Positions 43,869-54,056 are shown, counted from the first letter of the stretch. The stretch is DNA of 64,000 bases from Nocardia veterana NBRC 100344 (GCF_000308855.1 NZ_BAGM01000007.1:62001-126000); one strand, 5' to 3'. Notes: a model not told the origin generated them from the sequence alone. Program-made: numbers and translations.

Positions 43869-45278
43869 TCAGCGGGCAGGAAGGGGGCGGATGCTGGAGA
43901 GGATGCGCTTGGCGGTCTCCTTGTCCAGGGCCTTGTCGACGCCGGTGTCGGCGGCGATGGTCATCACGAAGTTTCCGTTCTCGCTCGGGAAGGCGAAGGC
44001 GTAGATCGAGAACGTGGTCGCACAGCCGGGTGCCGGGGGCGGGGCGCTGCCCGTGGTCTCGACGAAGGAGCCGTGCAGCTGGCCGTCCAAGGAGACCATC
44101 GGCTCGGCCGTGCCGGGCTTGGCGACGGAATTGGTCCAGCCGAAGGTGGCCATCCGAGTGCCGATATCGGCGGCCGCCGCGGCCGGGTCGGCCTGTCCGG
44201 ACATGGTCAGGAACGCGTTGGTGCGGGTGTAGCTGGGGCAGTAGTTCTTCCCGTCCTGCGCCAGGCCGGCGATGACCAGTGGGTTCGATCCGGTGCCCCA
44301 GGTCGCCGTCCCCGCCGGGTCGACCTTCCAGTCGGCCGGCGCGTCATAGGCCGCACCGCGATCGAGGATCTGCACGACCTGATAGCCCGGAATCACCGGC
44401 GATGCGGCGGCGGGCGCCGGTTTCGCCGACTTGGACGGTGCGGAAGTCGTTGTCGGAGCCGCACTTCCGCTGGTCAGGGCGCTCACCATGGACGGAGTCC
44501 GGGAGCCGGCAGTGGCCGTCGGCTCCGAGCCGCGACCGGCCACCACCGCGACCACGACCCCGGCGACGACCACGAGCACCATGCCGATCCCGCCGAGCAG
44601 CAACGCTTTCCGGCGGCGCGGCGGCGGAGAGCCGGGCTCGCCCGCCACGGGCAGCATGGCCGTGGGCGGATGCTGCGCCGGCGGCATGGACCACGACGGG
44701 GGCTGCTGGGGTGTCGGCGGTTGCGGATGCGGCTGCAGATTGTGACCGAATTCCGGTTGCTGCGGTGGAAGATTCGTGCCGGGCGAGGGTGACCCGGCGA
44801 CCGGACCGGGCCGCGGTGCACCCGCTCCGATCCCGAATGCCATTGTGGGCGCATCGGTTCCGCTGAACCCCGGCCCGGGATGCGGGCCGGCGGGCACAGG
44901 TCCGGGGGGAGCTGCCGGGTGGGACATGAACTCCGTCGTCGCGGGAGTGTGGTGGTCCGCCGGGCCGCCGGGGCCTGGGTTCATGACCGGCCGTGCCCAC
45001 GGGGAACTCTGCGGTGCAAGATGATTCGCGTCGGGCGCGCCGAACGGAGGGTGGGAAGGTGCCGCACCCTCGGCCGGCGGAGAGCCGGCCGGATGCCACT
45101 GGTTACCCTGCGCCGCAGCGGGACTCGCGTCGTGCGGACCCCGCTGATCCTGCCGTGGCGCCGCGCCGGGCGCGCCGGGCATACGCCGAATCGCTTCGGT
45201 CGGTGCCGAACCGGAGTCCGGTGGGGTGGGTCCTCGCATCGCGCTCGGGTCGTCGTGCTGCTCGAACCCACTGCTCAC
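43869..45278 (-). CDS. proline-rich single-pass membrane protein with extracytoplasmic domain
   Basis: A 469-residue protein. The first 220 residues are Pro/Gly/Gln-rich and disordered (cytoplasmic). A basic cluster and one helix (RRRKALLLGGIGMVLVVVAG) follow near 223-250. The outer 200 residues form a compact domain (YQVVQILDRGAAYDAPADWK, NYCPSYTRTNAFLTMSGQAD) with paired cysteines, resembling mycobacterial envelope proteins of unknown role. It is the first host gene after tRNA-Pro. Confidence 0.72.
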   Translation of the reverse strand: MSSGFEQHDDPSAMRGPTPPDSGSAPTEAIRRMPGAPGAAPRQDQRGPHDASPAAAQGNQWHPAGSPPAEGAAPSHPPFGAPDANHLAPQSSPWARPVMNPGPGGPADHHTPATTEFMSHPAAPPGPVPAGPHPGPGFSGTDAPTMAFGIGAGAPRPGPVAGSPSPGTNLPPQQPEFGHNLQPHPQPPTPQQPPSWSMPPAQHPPTAMLPVAGEPGSPPPRRRKALLLGGIGMVLVVVAGVVVAVVAGRGSEPTATAGSRTPSMVSALTSGSAAPTTTSAPSKSAKPAPAAASPVIPGYQVVQILDRGAAYDAPADWKVDPAGTATWGTGSNPLVIAGLAQDGKNYCPSYTRTNAFLTMSGQADPAAAAADIGTRMATFGWTNSVAKPGTAEPMVSLDGQLHGSFVETTGSAPPPAPGCATTFSIYAFAFPSENGNFVMTIAADTGVDKALDKETAKRILSSIRPLPAR

Positions 45279-45317
45279 CGTGTACCCCTGCCTGCTCTCG
45301 TGCCTCGGCAGGTCACA

Positions 45318-46304
45318 CTAGCGCGCCACGGCCTCCGACTCCGACACCCCATGGCCACTGTCGGCGACGGGCCCCTTGGGCGGCGCGGCGACCAGCGTCA
45401 ACAGGGTGGCCTCGGGCCGGCAGCAGAACCGGTACGGCGCCCACGGCGAGGTGCCCAGACCGGCCGATACGTGCAATCGGGTGTGCGCCCCCCACCGCGA
45501 GGGCCCCTTCACCCGAGACCGGTCGATACCGCAGTTGGTGACCAGCGCGCCGAATCCGGGCAGGCACAGCTGGCCGCCGTGAGTGTGACCAGCCAGCACC
45601 AGGTCGTAGCCGTCACCGGCGAACCGGTCCAACACCCGCGGCTCCGGCGAGTGCGTGAGACCGATGCTCAGATCGGCCAGCGGATTCGGGCTTCCGGCGA
45701 TGGTGTCGTAGCGGTCGCGCGTCAGGTGCGGATCGTCCACTCCGGCGGTGGAGATCTTGATTCCGGCGACCTCGAGATCGCGCCGCACATGGGTCAGATC
45801 GAGCCAGCCGCGCTCGGTGAACGCGGCGCGCAGATCCTGCCACGGCAGCGGATCACCGTGCACACGCTTGTGGTTCTTGTCGAAATACTTCAGCGGATTC
45901 TTCGGAACCGGCGCGAAGTAGTCGTTACTGCCGAAGACGAAGATGCCCGGCCGCGACAGCAACGCCGACAACGACTGGACCACCGCCGGCACGGCCTTCG
46001 GGTGCGCGAGGTTGTCACCCGTGTTGACGACCAGATCGGGTTCCAGGGCCGCGAGTTCGCGAATCCAGGCCTGTTTGAGCTTCTGACCGGGGGTCATGTG
46101 AAGATCGCTGATGTGGAGCACGCGTAGGCTCGACGAGCCCGGCTGGAGCACCGGCATCGTGGCCTCACGAAGGACGAAGGCATTGCGTTCGATCAGCGAG
46201 GCATAGCCGATTCCGGCCACTGCGGTACCGGCGGCCGCGGCGGCGACCTTAGCTCCGGAGCCCAGCGCTGCTCGTCGAAGTGCGGGGGACGAGAATACGG
46301 GCAT
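45318..46304 (-). CDS. membrane-anchored metallophosphoesterase
   Basis: A 328-residue calcineurin-like phosphoesterase. The metal motifs appear in order: HISDLHM, NTGDNLAHP, FGSNDYFAP and AGHTHGGQLC. A hydrophobic N-terminal helix after RRAALGSG anchors it, so the catalytic domain is likely outside. It corresponds in position to the phosphoesterase beside ponA2 in mycobacteria (Rv3683). Substrate unknown, possibly a phospholipid or UDP-linked precursor. I chose the ATG at 46304; the frame upstream is unlike a signal. Confidence 0.9.
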   Translation of the reverse strand: MPVFSSPALRRAALGSGAKVAAAAAGTAVAGIGYASLIERNAFVLREATMPVLQPGSSSLRVLHISDLHMTPGQKLKQAWIRELAALEPDLVVNTGDNLAHPKAVPAVVQSLSALLSRPGIFVFGSNDYFAPVPKNPLKYFDKNHKRVHGDPLPWQDLRAAFTERGWLDLTHVRRDLEVAGIKISTAGVDDPHLTRDRYDTIAGSPNPLADLSIGLTHSPEPRVLDRFAGDGYDLVLAGHTHGGQLCLPGFGALVTNCGIDRSRVKGPSRWGAHTRLHVSAGLGTSPWAPYRFCCRPEATLLTLVAAPPKGPVADSGHGVSESEAVAR

Positions 46305-46462
46305 CAGCCCAGAATAGGCGACCTGTGTGACGAATACCGAGTGTGATTCCGCACAGGCATCCGGATTGTGCCGCTCACCGGTGAACTCCGTGCCGCTCGA
46401 CACGCGTGCCCGCGTGGTAAATGCGGTGGGAGGGCACACTCGCAGCGGCTACCGTGTGGCGC

Positions 46463-46927
46463 ATGTCGGAACTCAAATCGAAGTTGCGCGCCGATCTGAC
46501 CACGGCGATGAAGGCCAAGGACGCGCTGCGGCTCAACACGCTGCGCATGCTGCTGGCCGCGGTGCAGAACGCCGAGGTCGCGGGCGCCGAGGCCAAGGAA
46601 CTGACCGATGCCGAGGTGATCGCCGTACTCGGTAAGGAGGCCAAGAAGCGCAACGAGGCCGCCCTGGTCTACGAGCAGGCGGGCCGCGGCGAACTGGCCG
46701 CCAACGAGCGGGCCGAGCAGGAGATCATCGACGAATACCTGCCGACCCCGCTGACCGACGCCGAGGTCGCCGATATCGCCGACACCGCGATCGCCGAGGT
46801 GGCCGAACAACTCGGCGAACGGCCCGGGATGCGGCAGATGGGCCAGGTCATGAAGGCCGCGACCGCGCTCGCCGCCGGCCGTGCGGACGGTTCGCGGATC
46901 TCGGCCGCCGTGAAAGCCCGGCTGTAG
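46463..46927 (+). CDS. GatB/YqeY-domain protein
   Basis: A 154-residue helical protein with the YqeY domain: SELKSKLRADLTTAMKAKDA, then LRMLLAAVQNAEVAG, ending with GQVMKAATALAAGRADGSRI, the loop that binds tRNA in GatB proteins. Stand-alone forms are widespread with no fixed function. The ATG at 46463 gives the normal length. It is divergent from the phosphoesterase and convergent with ponA2. Confidence 0.93.
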   Translation: MSELKSKLRADLTTAMKAKDALRLNTLRMLLAAVQNAEVAGAEAKELTDAEVIAVLGKEAKKRNEAALVYEQAGRGELAANERAEQEIIDEYLPTPLTDAEVADIADTAIAEVAEQLGERPGMRQMGQVMKAATALAAGRADGSRISAAVKARL

Positions 46928-46947
46928 TTCCGGCCTCTCGTGCCTCG

Positions 46948-49317
46948 CTATCGAGGTATCGGAATCGGGATGGGAATCGGTGGCAGCCTGGGCACCGGGG
47001 GCAGACCGGGCAGCACCGGCGGGGCCGGTGCCGGGCCCGGACGCGGAATCTCGCGCTGGGTGCCGTCGCTGACCAGCACTGTGATCACCGAGCCCGGAAT
47101 CGCGGATCCGTTCGGCGTGGTGCCGGTGACCGTTCCCTTGGCCGCCGAACCCGGGGAGGTCACCACCGACACCTGGAAGCCCGCGCCGATCAGGACCGAG
47201 CGCGCCTCCGCCTCGGACATGCCGGTCACGTCGGGAATCTGCGCGTTGTTGGAACCGCGTACATATTTGTCGTCCACCGGTGGCAGTGCCGACGGCGGGA
47301 ACTTGTCGAGCACCGGCTTGATTCCGGTGAACCAGCTGCGGGCCGGCTCGTTACCGCCGTAGAGGTTACCGTCACCGCAGCTGCGCAGCGGGAACGAGCA
47401 GATCTCGCCCGGGGTCGGGGAGTCGCCGTAGATGTAGGCCGCGCCGGCCATCGAGTTGGTGAAGCCGAGGAAGGCCGAAGATCGGTGGCTTTCCGTGGTT
47501 CCGGTCTTCGCCGACACCGGCACGTTCCAGGCCGCCGCATGGGCCGAACCGGCTGCGGTACCACCGATCGCGTCCTGGCTCAGGGCATTGGCCAGTGTAT
47601 TGGCCAGGCCGGGCTCGACCACCTGCTCACAGGCCTGCTGAGTGAGCGGCACCTGCTTGCCGTCACGGTCGAGCACCTCGGCGATCGGCGAGGGCGGGCA
47701 CCATTTGCCGCCGGAAGCCAGAGTCGCGGCGACGTTCGACAATTCCAGCGGGTTGATGGCGACCGGGCCGAGCGTGAACGATCCCAGGTTCTGCTGTTTG
47801 AACATGTCGGCCAGGCTCTGGTTGCCGTGACCGGAGGTGCCGGCCTCGGCATAGGTGCGCATACCCAGCCGGATCGCCATATCGACGGTCGGGGTGACTC
47901 CGACGTCCTGAATGAGTTTCACGAATGCCGTATTCGGCGACTGGGCCAATGCCTCGGTCACCGACATCGGCGATCGGTAGTTGCCGGCGTTCTTCACGCA
48001 ATAGGTCGCGGGCGGGCAGCCGGCGGCGCCACCGTTACCCATACCCTTCGCCGCGTAGAACGAGGGCACGTCGAGCTGGGCGCTGATTCCCAGTCCCTTC
48101 TCCATCGCCGCGGCCGTGGTGAAGATCTTGAAAATGGAGCCCGCGCCGTCACCGACCAATGAATACGGCTGTGGTTGGACCGTTTCGTGCTTGCCCTGAT
48201 CCAATCCGTAGGTCCGGCTCGAGGTCATCGCGAGCACGTGATGGGAATCCTGGCCGGGGGCGATGATGCTCATGACCTCGGCGATATCGTCGAGATCCGG
48301 TGGCGTCACCGCGCTCACCGCGGCCTTGACCGAATTCTGCACCGCCGGATCGAGGGTGGTGCGAATCAGATATCCGCCCTTGTCGATCTGGTCCTTGCTG
48401 ATTCCGGCATTGGCCAGATATTGCAGGGCGTAGTCACAGAAATACCCGCGGTCACCTGCGGCGATGCAGCCGCGCGGCAGGCCCTTCGGCTCCGGCAGCA
48501 CACCCAGCGGCTGCTCCTTGGCGGCCCGGAATTCGTCCGCCCGGCTGGGGATGTTCTGAATCATGGTGTCCAGCACGGTATTGCGCCGTTCCAGCACACC
48601 CTTGGGGTTCGTGTACGGGTTGAGTTTCGAGCTGGACTGGACCATGCCGGCGAGCATCGCCGCCTGAGCGACCTTCAAATCCTTGGCATCGACGCCGAAA
48701 TAGGTCTGCGCGGCGTCCTGAATTCCGTACGAGCCGTTACCGAACGGCACCAGATTCAGGTACCGGGTCAGGATCTCGTCCTTGGTGAGTTCCTTCTCCA
48801 AGGTCAGCGCCATGCGAATTTCGCGCAGTTTACGAGCCGGGGTGGTTTCGATCGCGGCGCGGCGCTCGGCATCGGTCTTCGCGACCACCAGCAGCTGGAA
48901 GTTCTTCACGTACTGCTGATCGATCGTCGAGGCGCCCTGCTGCACCTCGCCGCTCGAGGTGTTGGTGAGGAATGCCCGCAGCGTGCCCTGCCAGTCGACA
49001 CCGCCGTGTTCGGCGAAGCGTTTGTCCTCGATGGAGACGATCGCCAACTTCATATCGTTGGAGATCTTGTCGCTGGGGACCTCGAAACGTCTCTGCTCGT
49101 ACAGCCAGGCGATCGGGGCCCCGGTCGCGTCGACCATCGTCGACACCGCCGGTGCGGTGCCCTCCACCAATTCCGCGGAAACGTTGTCCACGGCATCGGC
49201 TGCCCGGTTCGACATGTACCCGAAACCGCCGGCAAGCGGGAACAGCAATCCGGCGACGAGTACGGCCGCTAGGACGCAGGCGCCGGCGAGCCTCGCGAGC
49301 GTTTGTGAGATCGGCAC
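46948..49317 (-). CDS. ponA2: bifunctional class A penicillin-binding protein with PASTA domain
   Basis: A 789-residue peptidoglycan synthase. One N-terminal membrane helix is followed by the glycosyltransferase domain (VSIEDKRFAEHGGVDWQGTL holds the catalytic glutamate), then the transpeptidase domain with SIFK (in GAGSIFKIFTTAAAMEKG), the SPN box in AQSPNTAFVK, and KTGT in SAKTGTTESHRS. One C-terminal PASTA repeat (IPDVTGMSEAEARSVLIGAG) and a Pro-rich tail end it. It matches mycobacterial PonA2 in order and position. A GTG start at 49317 removes about 44 residues of unlikely leader. Confidence 0.93.
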   Translation of the reverse strand: MPISQTLARLAGACVLAAVLVAGLLFPLAGGFGYMSNRAADAVDNVSAELVEGTAPAVSTMVDATGAPIAWLYEQRRFEVPSDKISNDMKLAIVSIEDKRFAEHGGVDWQGTLRAFLTNTSSGEVQQGASTIDQQYVKNFQLLVVAKTDAERRAAIETTPARKLREIRMALTLEKELTKDEILTRYLNLVPFGNGSYGIQDAAQTYFGVDAKDLKVAQAAMLAGMVQSSSKLNPYTNPKGVLERRNTVLDTMIQNIPSRADEFRAAKEQPLGVLPEPKGLPRGCIAAGDRGYFCDYALQYLANAGISKDQIDKGGYLIRTTLDPAVQNSVKAAVSAVTPPDLDDIAEVMSIIAPGQDSHHVLAMTSSRTYGLDQGKHETVQPQPYSLVGDGAGSIFKIFTTAAAMEKGLGISAQLDVPSFYAAKGMGNGGAAGCPPATYCVKNAGNYRSPMSVTEALAQSPNTAFVKLIQDVGVTPTVDMAIRLGMRTYAEAGTSGHGNQSLADMFKQQNLGSFTLGPVAINPLELSNVAATLASGGKWCPPSPIAEVLDRDGKQVPLTQQACEQVVEPGLANTLANALSQDAIGGTAAGSAHAAAWNVPVSAKTGTTESHRSSAFLGFTNSMAGAAYIYGDSPTPGEICSFPLRSCGDGNLYGGNEPARSWFTGIKPVLDKFPPSALPPVDDKYVRGSNNAQIPDVTGMSEAEARSVLIGAGFQVSVVTSPGSAAKGTVTGTTPNGSAIPGSVITVLVSDGTQREIPRPGPAPAPPVLPGLPPVPRLPPIPIPIPIPR

Positions 49318-49598
49318 GCGCCCCAGCCTAATTGGCCCTCCGTCACACGTGCGGTGCGCGGTCGGGGGTGAGCCATGACGGCTGGTCGGGACCGCTGTGC
49401 AGGGACGGGCGTACCAGAAAATCCGGGCATGGTCTTGCGCTCGCCCCATACCTTTACCTAGATTGAGAACCTAGTGTGATAGAGCTAACACTCAAAGTGG
49501 AATGTGGTGCGGAACGCAGCGGGGTTGGGTTGCTGTGGGCTGCACGCGATTCCGGAGCGCCGTTGACCCGGTGTTCGGACTGCAAAGGGGCACACCAA

Positions 49599-49922
49599 AT
49601 GCACATGACTACCCCCATCGCTCGATTGGACGTGGAGCAGGCCGAAGCGAGAATCGCCTGGGTGTCCCAGGCCCGATGCAAGGAAGTGGATCCCGACCAG
49701 TTGTTCGTGCGTGGTGCCGCCCAGCGCAAGGCGGCCACCATCTGTCGGCACTGCCCGGTGCTCATGGAGTGCGGTGCCGACGCTCTCGACAATCGAGTGG
49801 AATTCGGTGTGTGGGGTGGGATGACCGAACGGCAGCGGCGAGCGCTGCTCAAGCAGCATCCCGAGGTGACCTCCTGGGCGGACTTCTTCCGGGCCCAGCG
49901 TCAGCAGAAGGTCGCGATGTAG
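49599..49922 (+). CDS. whiB4: WhiB-family iron-sulfur regulator, WhiB4-like
   Basis: A 107-residue redox regulator. Four cysteines bind the iron-sulfur cluster: one in QARCKEVD, then CRHCPVLMEC with C-x2-C-x5-C; the turn GVWGGMTERQRR (G(V/I)WGG) follows. Position beside ponA2 and the two ArsA-like genes matches mycobacterial whiB4 (Rv3681c), which controls oxidative-stress genes. The start at 49599 has AAAGGGG upstream; an ATG two codons later is an alternative. The frame upstream to 49476 is not counted because it lacks a ribosome site. Confidence 0.9.
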   Translation: MHMTTPIARLDVEQAEARIAWVSQARCKEVDPDQLFVRGAAQRKAATICRHCPVLMECGADALDNRVEFGVWGGMTERQRRALLKQHPEVTSWADFFRAQRQQKVAM

Positions 49923-49933
49923 TCGACGAGCAG

Positions 49934-49969
49934 AACGGTCCGAGCCCGCGGTTGCGGGCTCGGACCGTT
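49934..49969 (+). terminator. strong intrinsic terminator of whiB4
   Basis: Perfect 16-base arms (49934-49949 and 49954-49969) around GGTT, followed by TTTT. A textbook intrinsic terminator. Confidence 0.9.
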
Positions 49970-50048
49970 TTACGGCCGGACGGCGTGCGGAATCGGGGCC
50001 GCACGCCGGGCAGCCGGAGAGATTGTGTCGAGGCCGGTGAACGGCGTG

Positions 50049-51257
50049 TCAGGCCGCCGGCGGGCCGGCCAGCTGGTCGCCGACCGCGCGCAGCGCGTCC
50101 AGGTCCGACACTTCGAAGGGCAGCGCGGTGACCGTCACGATCGGCACCCGCGGATGCGCACCGGTGAACCGATGCAGCAGATGTTGTTCACGCTTGGCGG
50201 TGACCGCGCGATGGGCGTGGATGCGCAGCACATCCGCGGTCAGCGTGGCGGGTTCGGTGGCGGCCTCGGCGGCCGCATCGGCCTCCGCGCGGGTGCCGTC
50301 GGCATCGCTGCCCGCACCGGGGCTCAACCGGTCGGCGGCGGCGATCGCCTGAGCCGGCGACAGCGTGCACAACACCGGATGGGTGCGGTTGAGGACCAGA
50401 CCGGCCAGCGGCATGCCGTCGGTGGACAACCGGTCAACGAAGAACGACGCCTCGCGCAACGCGTCCGGTTCGGCCGCCGCGACCACCAGGAAATGCGTCC
50501 CCGGCCGGGACAGCATCGCGTAGGTCCGCTCCGCGCGGTCCTGGAAGCCGCCGAACATGGACTCCAGCGACTGCAGGAACAGCGAGGCATCCTTGAGCAT
50601 CTGCCCGCCGACGACCGTGGACACGCCGCGCACCGCCAGACTCATCGCACCGGTGACGAAGCGGCCGACCCCGCGACCCGGCGCCATGATGACCCGGATC
50701 ATCCGGCCGTTGAGGAAATTGCCGAGCCGCTTGGGCGCGTCGAGAAAATCGAGTGCGTTGCGTGACGGCGGGGTGTCGACGACGACGAGATCCCAGTCTC
50801 GCTTGGCGACCAGTTGCCCGAGCTTTTCCATCGCCATGTATTCCTGGGTGCCGCCGAAGGACGAGGCGACGGTCTGATAGAAGGGGTTGGCGAAGATCTG
50901 CTCGGCCTTCTCCTGGCTGGTGTGCTCGAGCACCATCTCGTCGAAGGTGCGGCGCATGTTGAGCATCATGGCGTAGAGCTCGCCCTTGGCGGTCTCGGGC
51001 AGCTGCACCCGCTGCGGCGCGTTCCCGAGATCGCTGACCCCGAGCGACTGGGCCAGCCGCCGCGCCGGGTCGATGGTCAGCACCACGACCTTGCGGCCCT
51101 GTTCGGCGGCCCGCAATGCGATCGCTGCGGCGGTGGTGGTCTTGCCGACGCCACCGGAGCCGCAGCACACCACGACCCGGGCGGTCGGATCGCCGATGAT
51201 CGCCTCGACGTCCAGTAACGGGGTCGCCGGCGGAATCAGGGGGCTCGGGTGACTCAT
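50049..51257 (-). CDS. ArsA/GET3-like ATPase, second of a pair (Rv3680-like)
   Basis: A 402-residue P-loop ATPase. The Walker A is [20 protein letters not shown] and the switch regions [18 protein letters not shown] and [20 protein letters not shown] are GET3/ArsA-like. No arsenite or metal-binding cysteine pattern is apparent. The mycobacterial homologue of this pair is linked to nitrate/redox or glycerol stress and export-related processes. Its start shares one base (51257) with the stop of the partner gene, showing tight coupling. Confidence 0.9.
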   Translation of the reverse strand: MSHPSPLIPPATPLLDVEAIIGDPTARVVVCCGSGGVGKTTTAAAIALRAAEQGRKVVVLTIDPARRLAQSLGVSDLGNAPQRVQLPETAKGELYAMMLNMRRTFDEMVLEHTSQEKAEQIFANPFYQTVASSFGGTQEYMAMEKLGQLVAKRDWDLVVVDTPPSRNALDFLDAPKRLGNFLNGRMIRVIMAPGRGVGRFVTGAMSLAVRGVSTVVGGQMLKDASLFLQSLESMFGGFQDRAERTYAMLSRPGTHFLVVAAAEPDALREASFFVDRLSTDGMPLAGLVLNRTHPVLCTLSPAQAIAAADRLSPGAGSDADGTRAEADAAAEAATEPATLTADVLRIHAHRAVTAKREQHLLHRFTGAHPRVPIVTVTALPFEVSDLDALRAVGDQLAGPPAA

Positions 51258-52294
51258 CAGCGGACTCCCTGCGCGCTCAGATGTTCGGCCAATTCGTACA
51301 GCCCGCCCAGATCCATGCCGTCGGGCAGCGCCGGCAGGTAGAGCCGGCTGATATCGACCTTCGCCAGCTCCGCCGAGCTGTCGTCCTGGGCCTGAAGAGT
51401 GGCGGAATGTTCCACCGCCTCCTGGATCAGACCGTCGAAGTCCTTGTCGTCCAGCGTGATTCCGGCCTCGGCCAGTCCGCTTCGGATCGCGTCGAGGTCG
51501 ACATCACCGGTCGCGACCCGGGCTCGTACCGGGGCGGGGAGGAAGCCCTCGGTGGCCCGATTGACGATCACGGTACCGATCCGGAAATCCGATTCGGTCA
51601 GCTCGGCGATGGCGTCCGCGGTCTCCTGCACCGGCAGCGCCTCGAGCAGGGTCACCAGGTGGACGACGGTCTGCTCGGAATGCAGCAGCGCCGCCACGCC
51701 CTCGGCCTGCCCGGCGATCGGCCCGCCCTTGGCCACCTCGGCCATGGCCTTGGTGACATCGAGAAATCCGGCGATCCGGCCGGTGGGCGGGGCATCGATG
51801 ACGATTTCGTCGTACACCCGCTTACCGGATTTGTCGGTGCGCACCGCGCATTCCTTGATCTTGCCGGTCAGGATGACATCGCGCAGACCCGGTGCGATGG
51901 TGGTGACGAATTCGATGGCGCCCATCCGGCGCATCGCCCGGCCCGCGAAGCCGAGGTTGTAGAACATGTCGAGATATTCGAGGAATGCGTGTTCGATATC
52001 GAGCGCCAGCGCCATCACCTCGCCGCCGCCGTCGGCAGTCGCGATCTTGGTTTCGGTGGGCGGCAGCGGCGGCAGATCGAACAATTGGGCAATGGATTGG
52101 CGCCCCTCCACCTCGACCAGCAGCACCCGGCGACCGCCGGCGGCCAAAGCGAGCGCCAAAGCGCCTGCGACCGTAGATTTTCCGGTCCCACCCTTGCCGG
52201 ACACGTAATGCAGCCGCGCTTTGTCGGCTCGGTCCGGCCACCCTAATTTCAGTCCCGGCTCTTGCGAAACGGGTACTGCTGTCGGTACTCCCAC
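51257..52294 (-). CDS. ArsA/GET3-like ATPase, first of a pair (Rv3679-like)
   Basis: About 345 residues. The deviant Walker A is [20 protein letters not shown], and [20 protein letters not shown] and [20 protein letters not shown] are the switch segments. The length and sequence match the mycobacterial Rv3679 protein. I chose the GTG at 52294, giving a short N-terminus like that of the homologue; the frame continues to 52405 without other evidence. It heterodimerises with the neighbour by inference from the pair structure known in mycobacteria. Confidence 0.88.
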   Translation of the reverse strand: MGVPTAVPVSQEPGLKLGWPDRADKARLHYVSGKGGTGKSTVAGALALALAAGGRRVLLVEVEGRQSIAQLFDLPPLPPTETKIATADGGGEVMALALDIEHAFLEYLDMFYNLGFAGRAMRRMGAIEFVTTIAPGLRDVILTGKIKECAVRTDKSGKRVYDEIVIDAPPTGRIAGFLDVTKAMAEVAKGGPIAGQAEGVAALLHSEQTVVHLVTLLEALPVQETADAIAELTESDFRIGTVIVNRATEGFLPAPVRARVATGDVDLDAIRSGLAEAGITLDDKDFDGLIQEAVEHSATLQAQDDSSAELAKVDISRLYLPALPDGMDLGGLYELAEHLSAQGVR

Positions 52295-52457
52295 GTTGGC
52301 GAGCCTATAACCCGTTACGAAACAGCGACCAGAGGATCGCCCTACTGTTCGGTAGGACACAGCCGGTTTCCGTCCCGGCTCGATCTGTGCCGACCGGTCC
52401 GGCACGAGTCCTCGGTGCCGCGATCGGCCCCCGGCTCACCCAGTACGCTTCTGCGAC

Positions 52458-52622
52458 ATGAGCGATGTGACGGTCTGGGAATACGCGACGGTGCCGCTGT
52501 TGACGCATGCGACCAAACAGATTTTGGACCAGTGGGGCGCCGACGGCTGGGAACTGGTCACGGTGCTGCCGGGGCCGACCGGCGAACAGCACGTGGCCTA
52601 TCTGAAGCGGCCCAAGCAGTGA
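52458..52622 (+). CDS. DUF4177-type small protein
   Basis: A 54-residue protein, MSDVTVWEYATVPLLTHATK..., with QWGADGWELVTVLPG as the core. The name follows the DUF4177 domain of unknown function, also annotated beside this locus in mycobacteria (Rv3678A). It overlaps the RidA gene by GTGA (52619-52622). Too short for many gene finders, but the start, composition and overlap are convincing. Confidence 0.88.
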   Translation: MSDVTVWEYATVPLLTHATKQILDQWGADGWELVTVLPGPTGEQHVAYLKRPKQ

Positions 52623-53086
52623 CGGCCGGTAGCGACTGGCGCGCCAACCTCGACCGGCTCGGCCTGAGTCTGCCGCCGGTCGCGGCCCCGGCGGGCGCCT
52701 ACATTCCGGCGGTGCGCAGCGGAGCACTGGTCTACACCGCCGGTCAGCTGCCGTTCGTCGACGGTGCGCTGTCGGCGACGGGCAAGGTCGGCGCCGAGGT
52801 GAGTGTCGAGGAGGCGGCGCGGGCGGCGGGACTGTGCGCGCTGAACGCCTTGGCCGCGGTGCACGATCTGGTCGGCCTGGACGCCGTCGTGCGGATCGTG
52901 AAGGTCGTCGGGTTCGTCGCCTCGGCACCGGGCTTCACCGACCAGCCGCTGGTGATCAACGGGGCGTCCGAGCTGCTCGGCGAGGTGTTCGGCACGGCCG
53001 GCGTGCATGCCCGCTCCGCCGTCGGCGTCTTCGAACTGCCGAAGAACACCCCGGTCGAAGTGGAGCTCATCGCCGAAGTGCGGTAG
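52619..53086 (+). CDS. RidA/YjgF-family enamine/imine deaminase
   Basis: A 155-residue cytoplasmic protein that hydrolyses reactive 2-aminoacrylate and similar enamines. Features are the PPVAAPAGAYIPAVRSGALV start, TAGQLPFVDG, and the trimer-forming C-terminus HARSAVGVFELPKNTPVEVE, with the active-site Arg in ARSAVG. The GTG at 52619 overlaps the previous stop. It is the third gene of an operon with the MBL hydrolase. Confidence 0.9.
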   Translation: MTAGSDWRANLDRLGLSLPPVAAPAGAYIPAVRSGALVYTAGQLPFVDGALSATGKVGAEVSVEEAARAAGLCALNALAAVHDLVGLDAVVRIVKVVGFVASAPGFTDQPLVINGASELLGEVFGTAGVHARSAVGVFELPKNTPVEVELIAEVR

Positions 53087-53168
53087 GCAAGGTCTGTAAC
53101 CGGAGTTCCGGACAGTGTGGCGCGGCCGGCTCCCGCAGCGGCCGCGCACCGGACGTTAGGACCAGCAC

Positions 53169-53960
53169 ATGCACCTCACCCATCCCGCGTACGGGCAGCT
53201 GCGGCCGGTCACCGAGACCGCATCGGTGCTGTTGGCGAACAACCCGAACCAGATGACGCTGGAGGGCACGAACACCTGGATTCTGCGAGCCCCGGGTCGA
53301 TCCGACTGCGTGGTGATCGATCCGGGCCCCAAGGACAAGGCCCACAGTGAGGCGATCGCCCGGGCCACCGACGGAAATATCGCACTCACCTTGATCACCC
53401 ACCACCACCACGACCACACCGGTGGTATCGATCGCCTGGTGAAGCTGACCGGAACACCGGTGCGGGCGATGGATCCGAAATATCTGTCCGGCTCTTCGGA
53501 TCCGCTGGCCGACGGGGAGGTCGTCGAGGCCGCGGGTCTGCGGCTGACCGTGATCGGCACGCCGGGACACACCCGCGATTCGGTCAGCGTGCTGCTCGAC
53601 GACGCGCTCGTCACCGGCGATACGGTCCTCGGCAGCGGGACGACCGTGCTGGAATCGCGCGACGACGCGCTGGGCGACTACCTCGCTTCGCTGGACCGGC
53701 TCGCCGCGTTGGCTCCCGGCCGTGCCCTGCTCCCCGCGCACGGGCCCGACCATCCCCAGGCCGAACCGGTGATCAGCTATTACATCCAGCATCGGCAGCA
53801 GCGCCTGGACCAGGTGCGGGCGGCCTTGCGCGAGCTCGGGGACAAGGCGACGCCGCTGCAGATCGTGGCGCGGGTGTACGCCGATGTGGACAAACGCCTG
53901 TGGCCGGCCGCGCGGAGTTCGGTGCAGGCGCAACTGGCGTATCTGCGCAGCCAGAACTGA
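53169..53960 (+). CDS. MBL-fold metallo-hydrolase, LACTB2-like
   Basis: A 263-residue zinc hydrolase. The first metal motif is ITHHHHDHTGGIDRLV; the second histidine lies in VIGTPGHTRDSVSV and the bridging aspartate in ALVTGDTVLGSGT. A winged-helix tail (VRAALRELGDKATPLQIVAR) is typical of the LACTB2/Rv3677c group, which cleaves RNA or hydrolyses small esters. Its substrate is not established. It ends at the tandem repeats. Confidence 0.92.
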   Translation: MHLTHPAYGQLRPVTETASVLLANNPNQMTLEGTNTWILRAPGRSDCVVIDPGPKDKAHSEAIARATDGNIALTLITHHHHDHTGGIDRLVKLTGTPVRAMDPKYLSGSSDPLADGEVVEAAGLRLTVIGTPGHTRDSVSVLLDDALVTGDTVLGSGTTVLESRDDALGDYLASLDRLAALAPGRALLPAHGPDHPQAEPVISYYIQHRQQRLDQVRAALRELGDKATPLQIVARVYADVDKRLWPAARSSVQAQLAYLRSQN

Positions 53961-54056
53961 CTCTGCGCCGCGGGAAACGACTCTGCGCAGCTGAAACGAC
54001 TCTGCGCAGCTGGAACGACTCCGTGTAGCTGGAAAAGACTCCGCGCAGCCGAAAAC
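53959..54056. repeat. five tandem copies of a 19-20-base unit
   Basis: Units begin at 53959, 53979, 53998, 54017 and 54037. The shared pattern is GACTCTGCGCAGCTGGAAAC with drift in the outer units. The array lies between the convergent MBL hydrolase and crp genes and overlaps the hydrolase stop codon. No protein role is implied. Confidence 0.88.

Noticed and set aside
53959..54056. CRISPR array
   Set aside because: Units adjoin without unique spacers.
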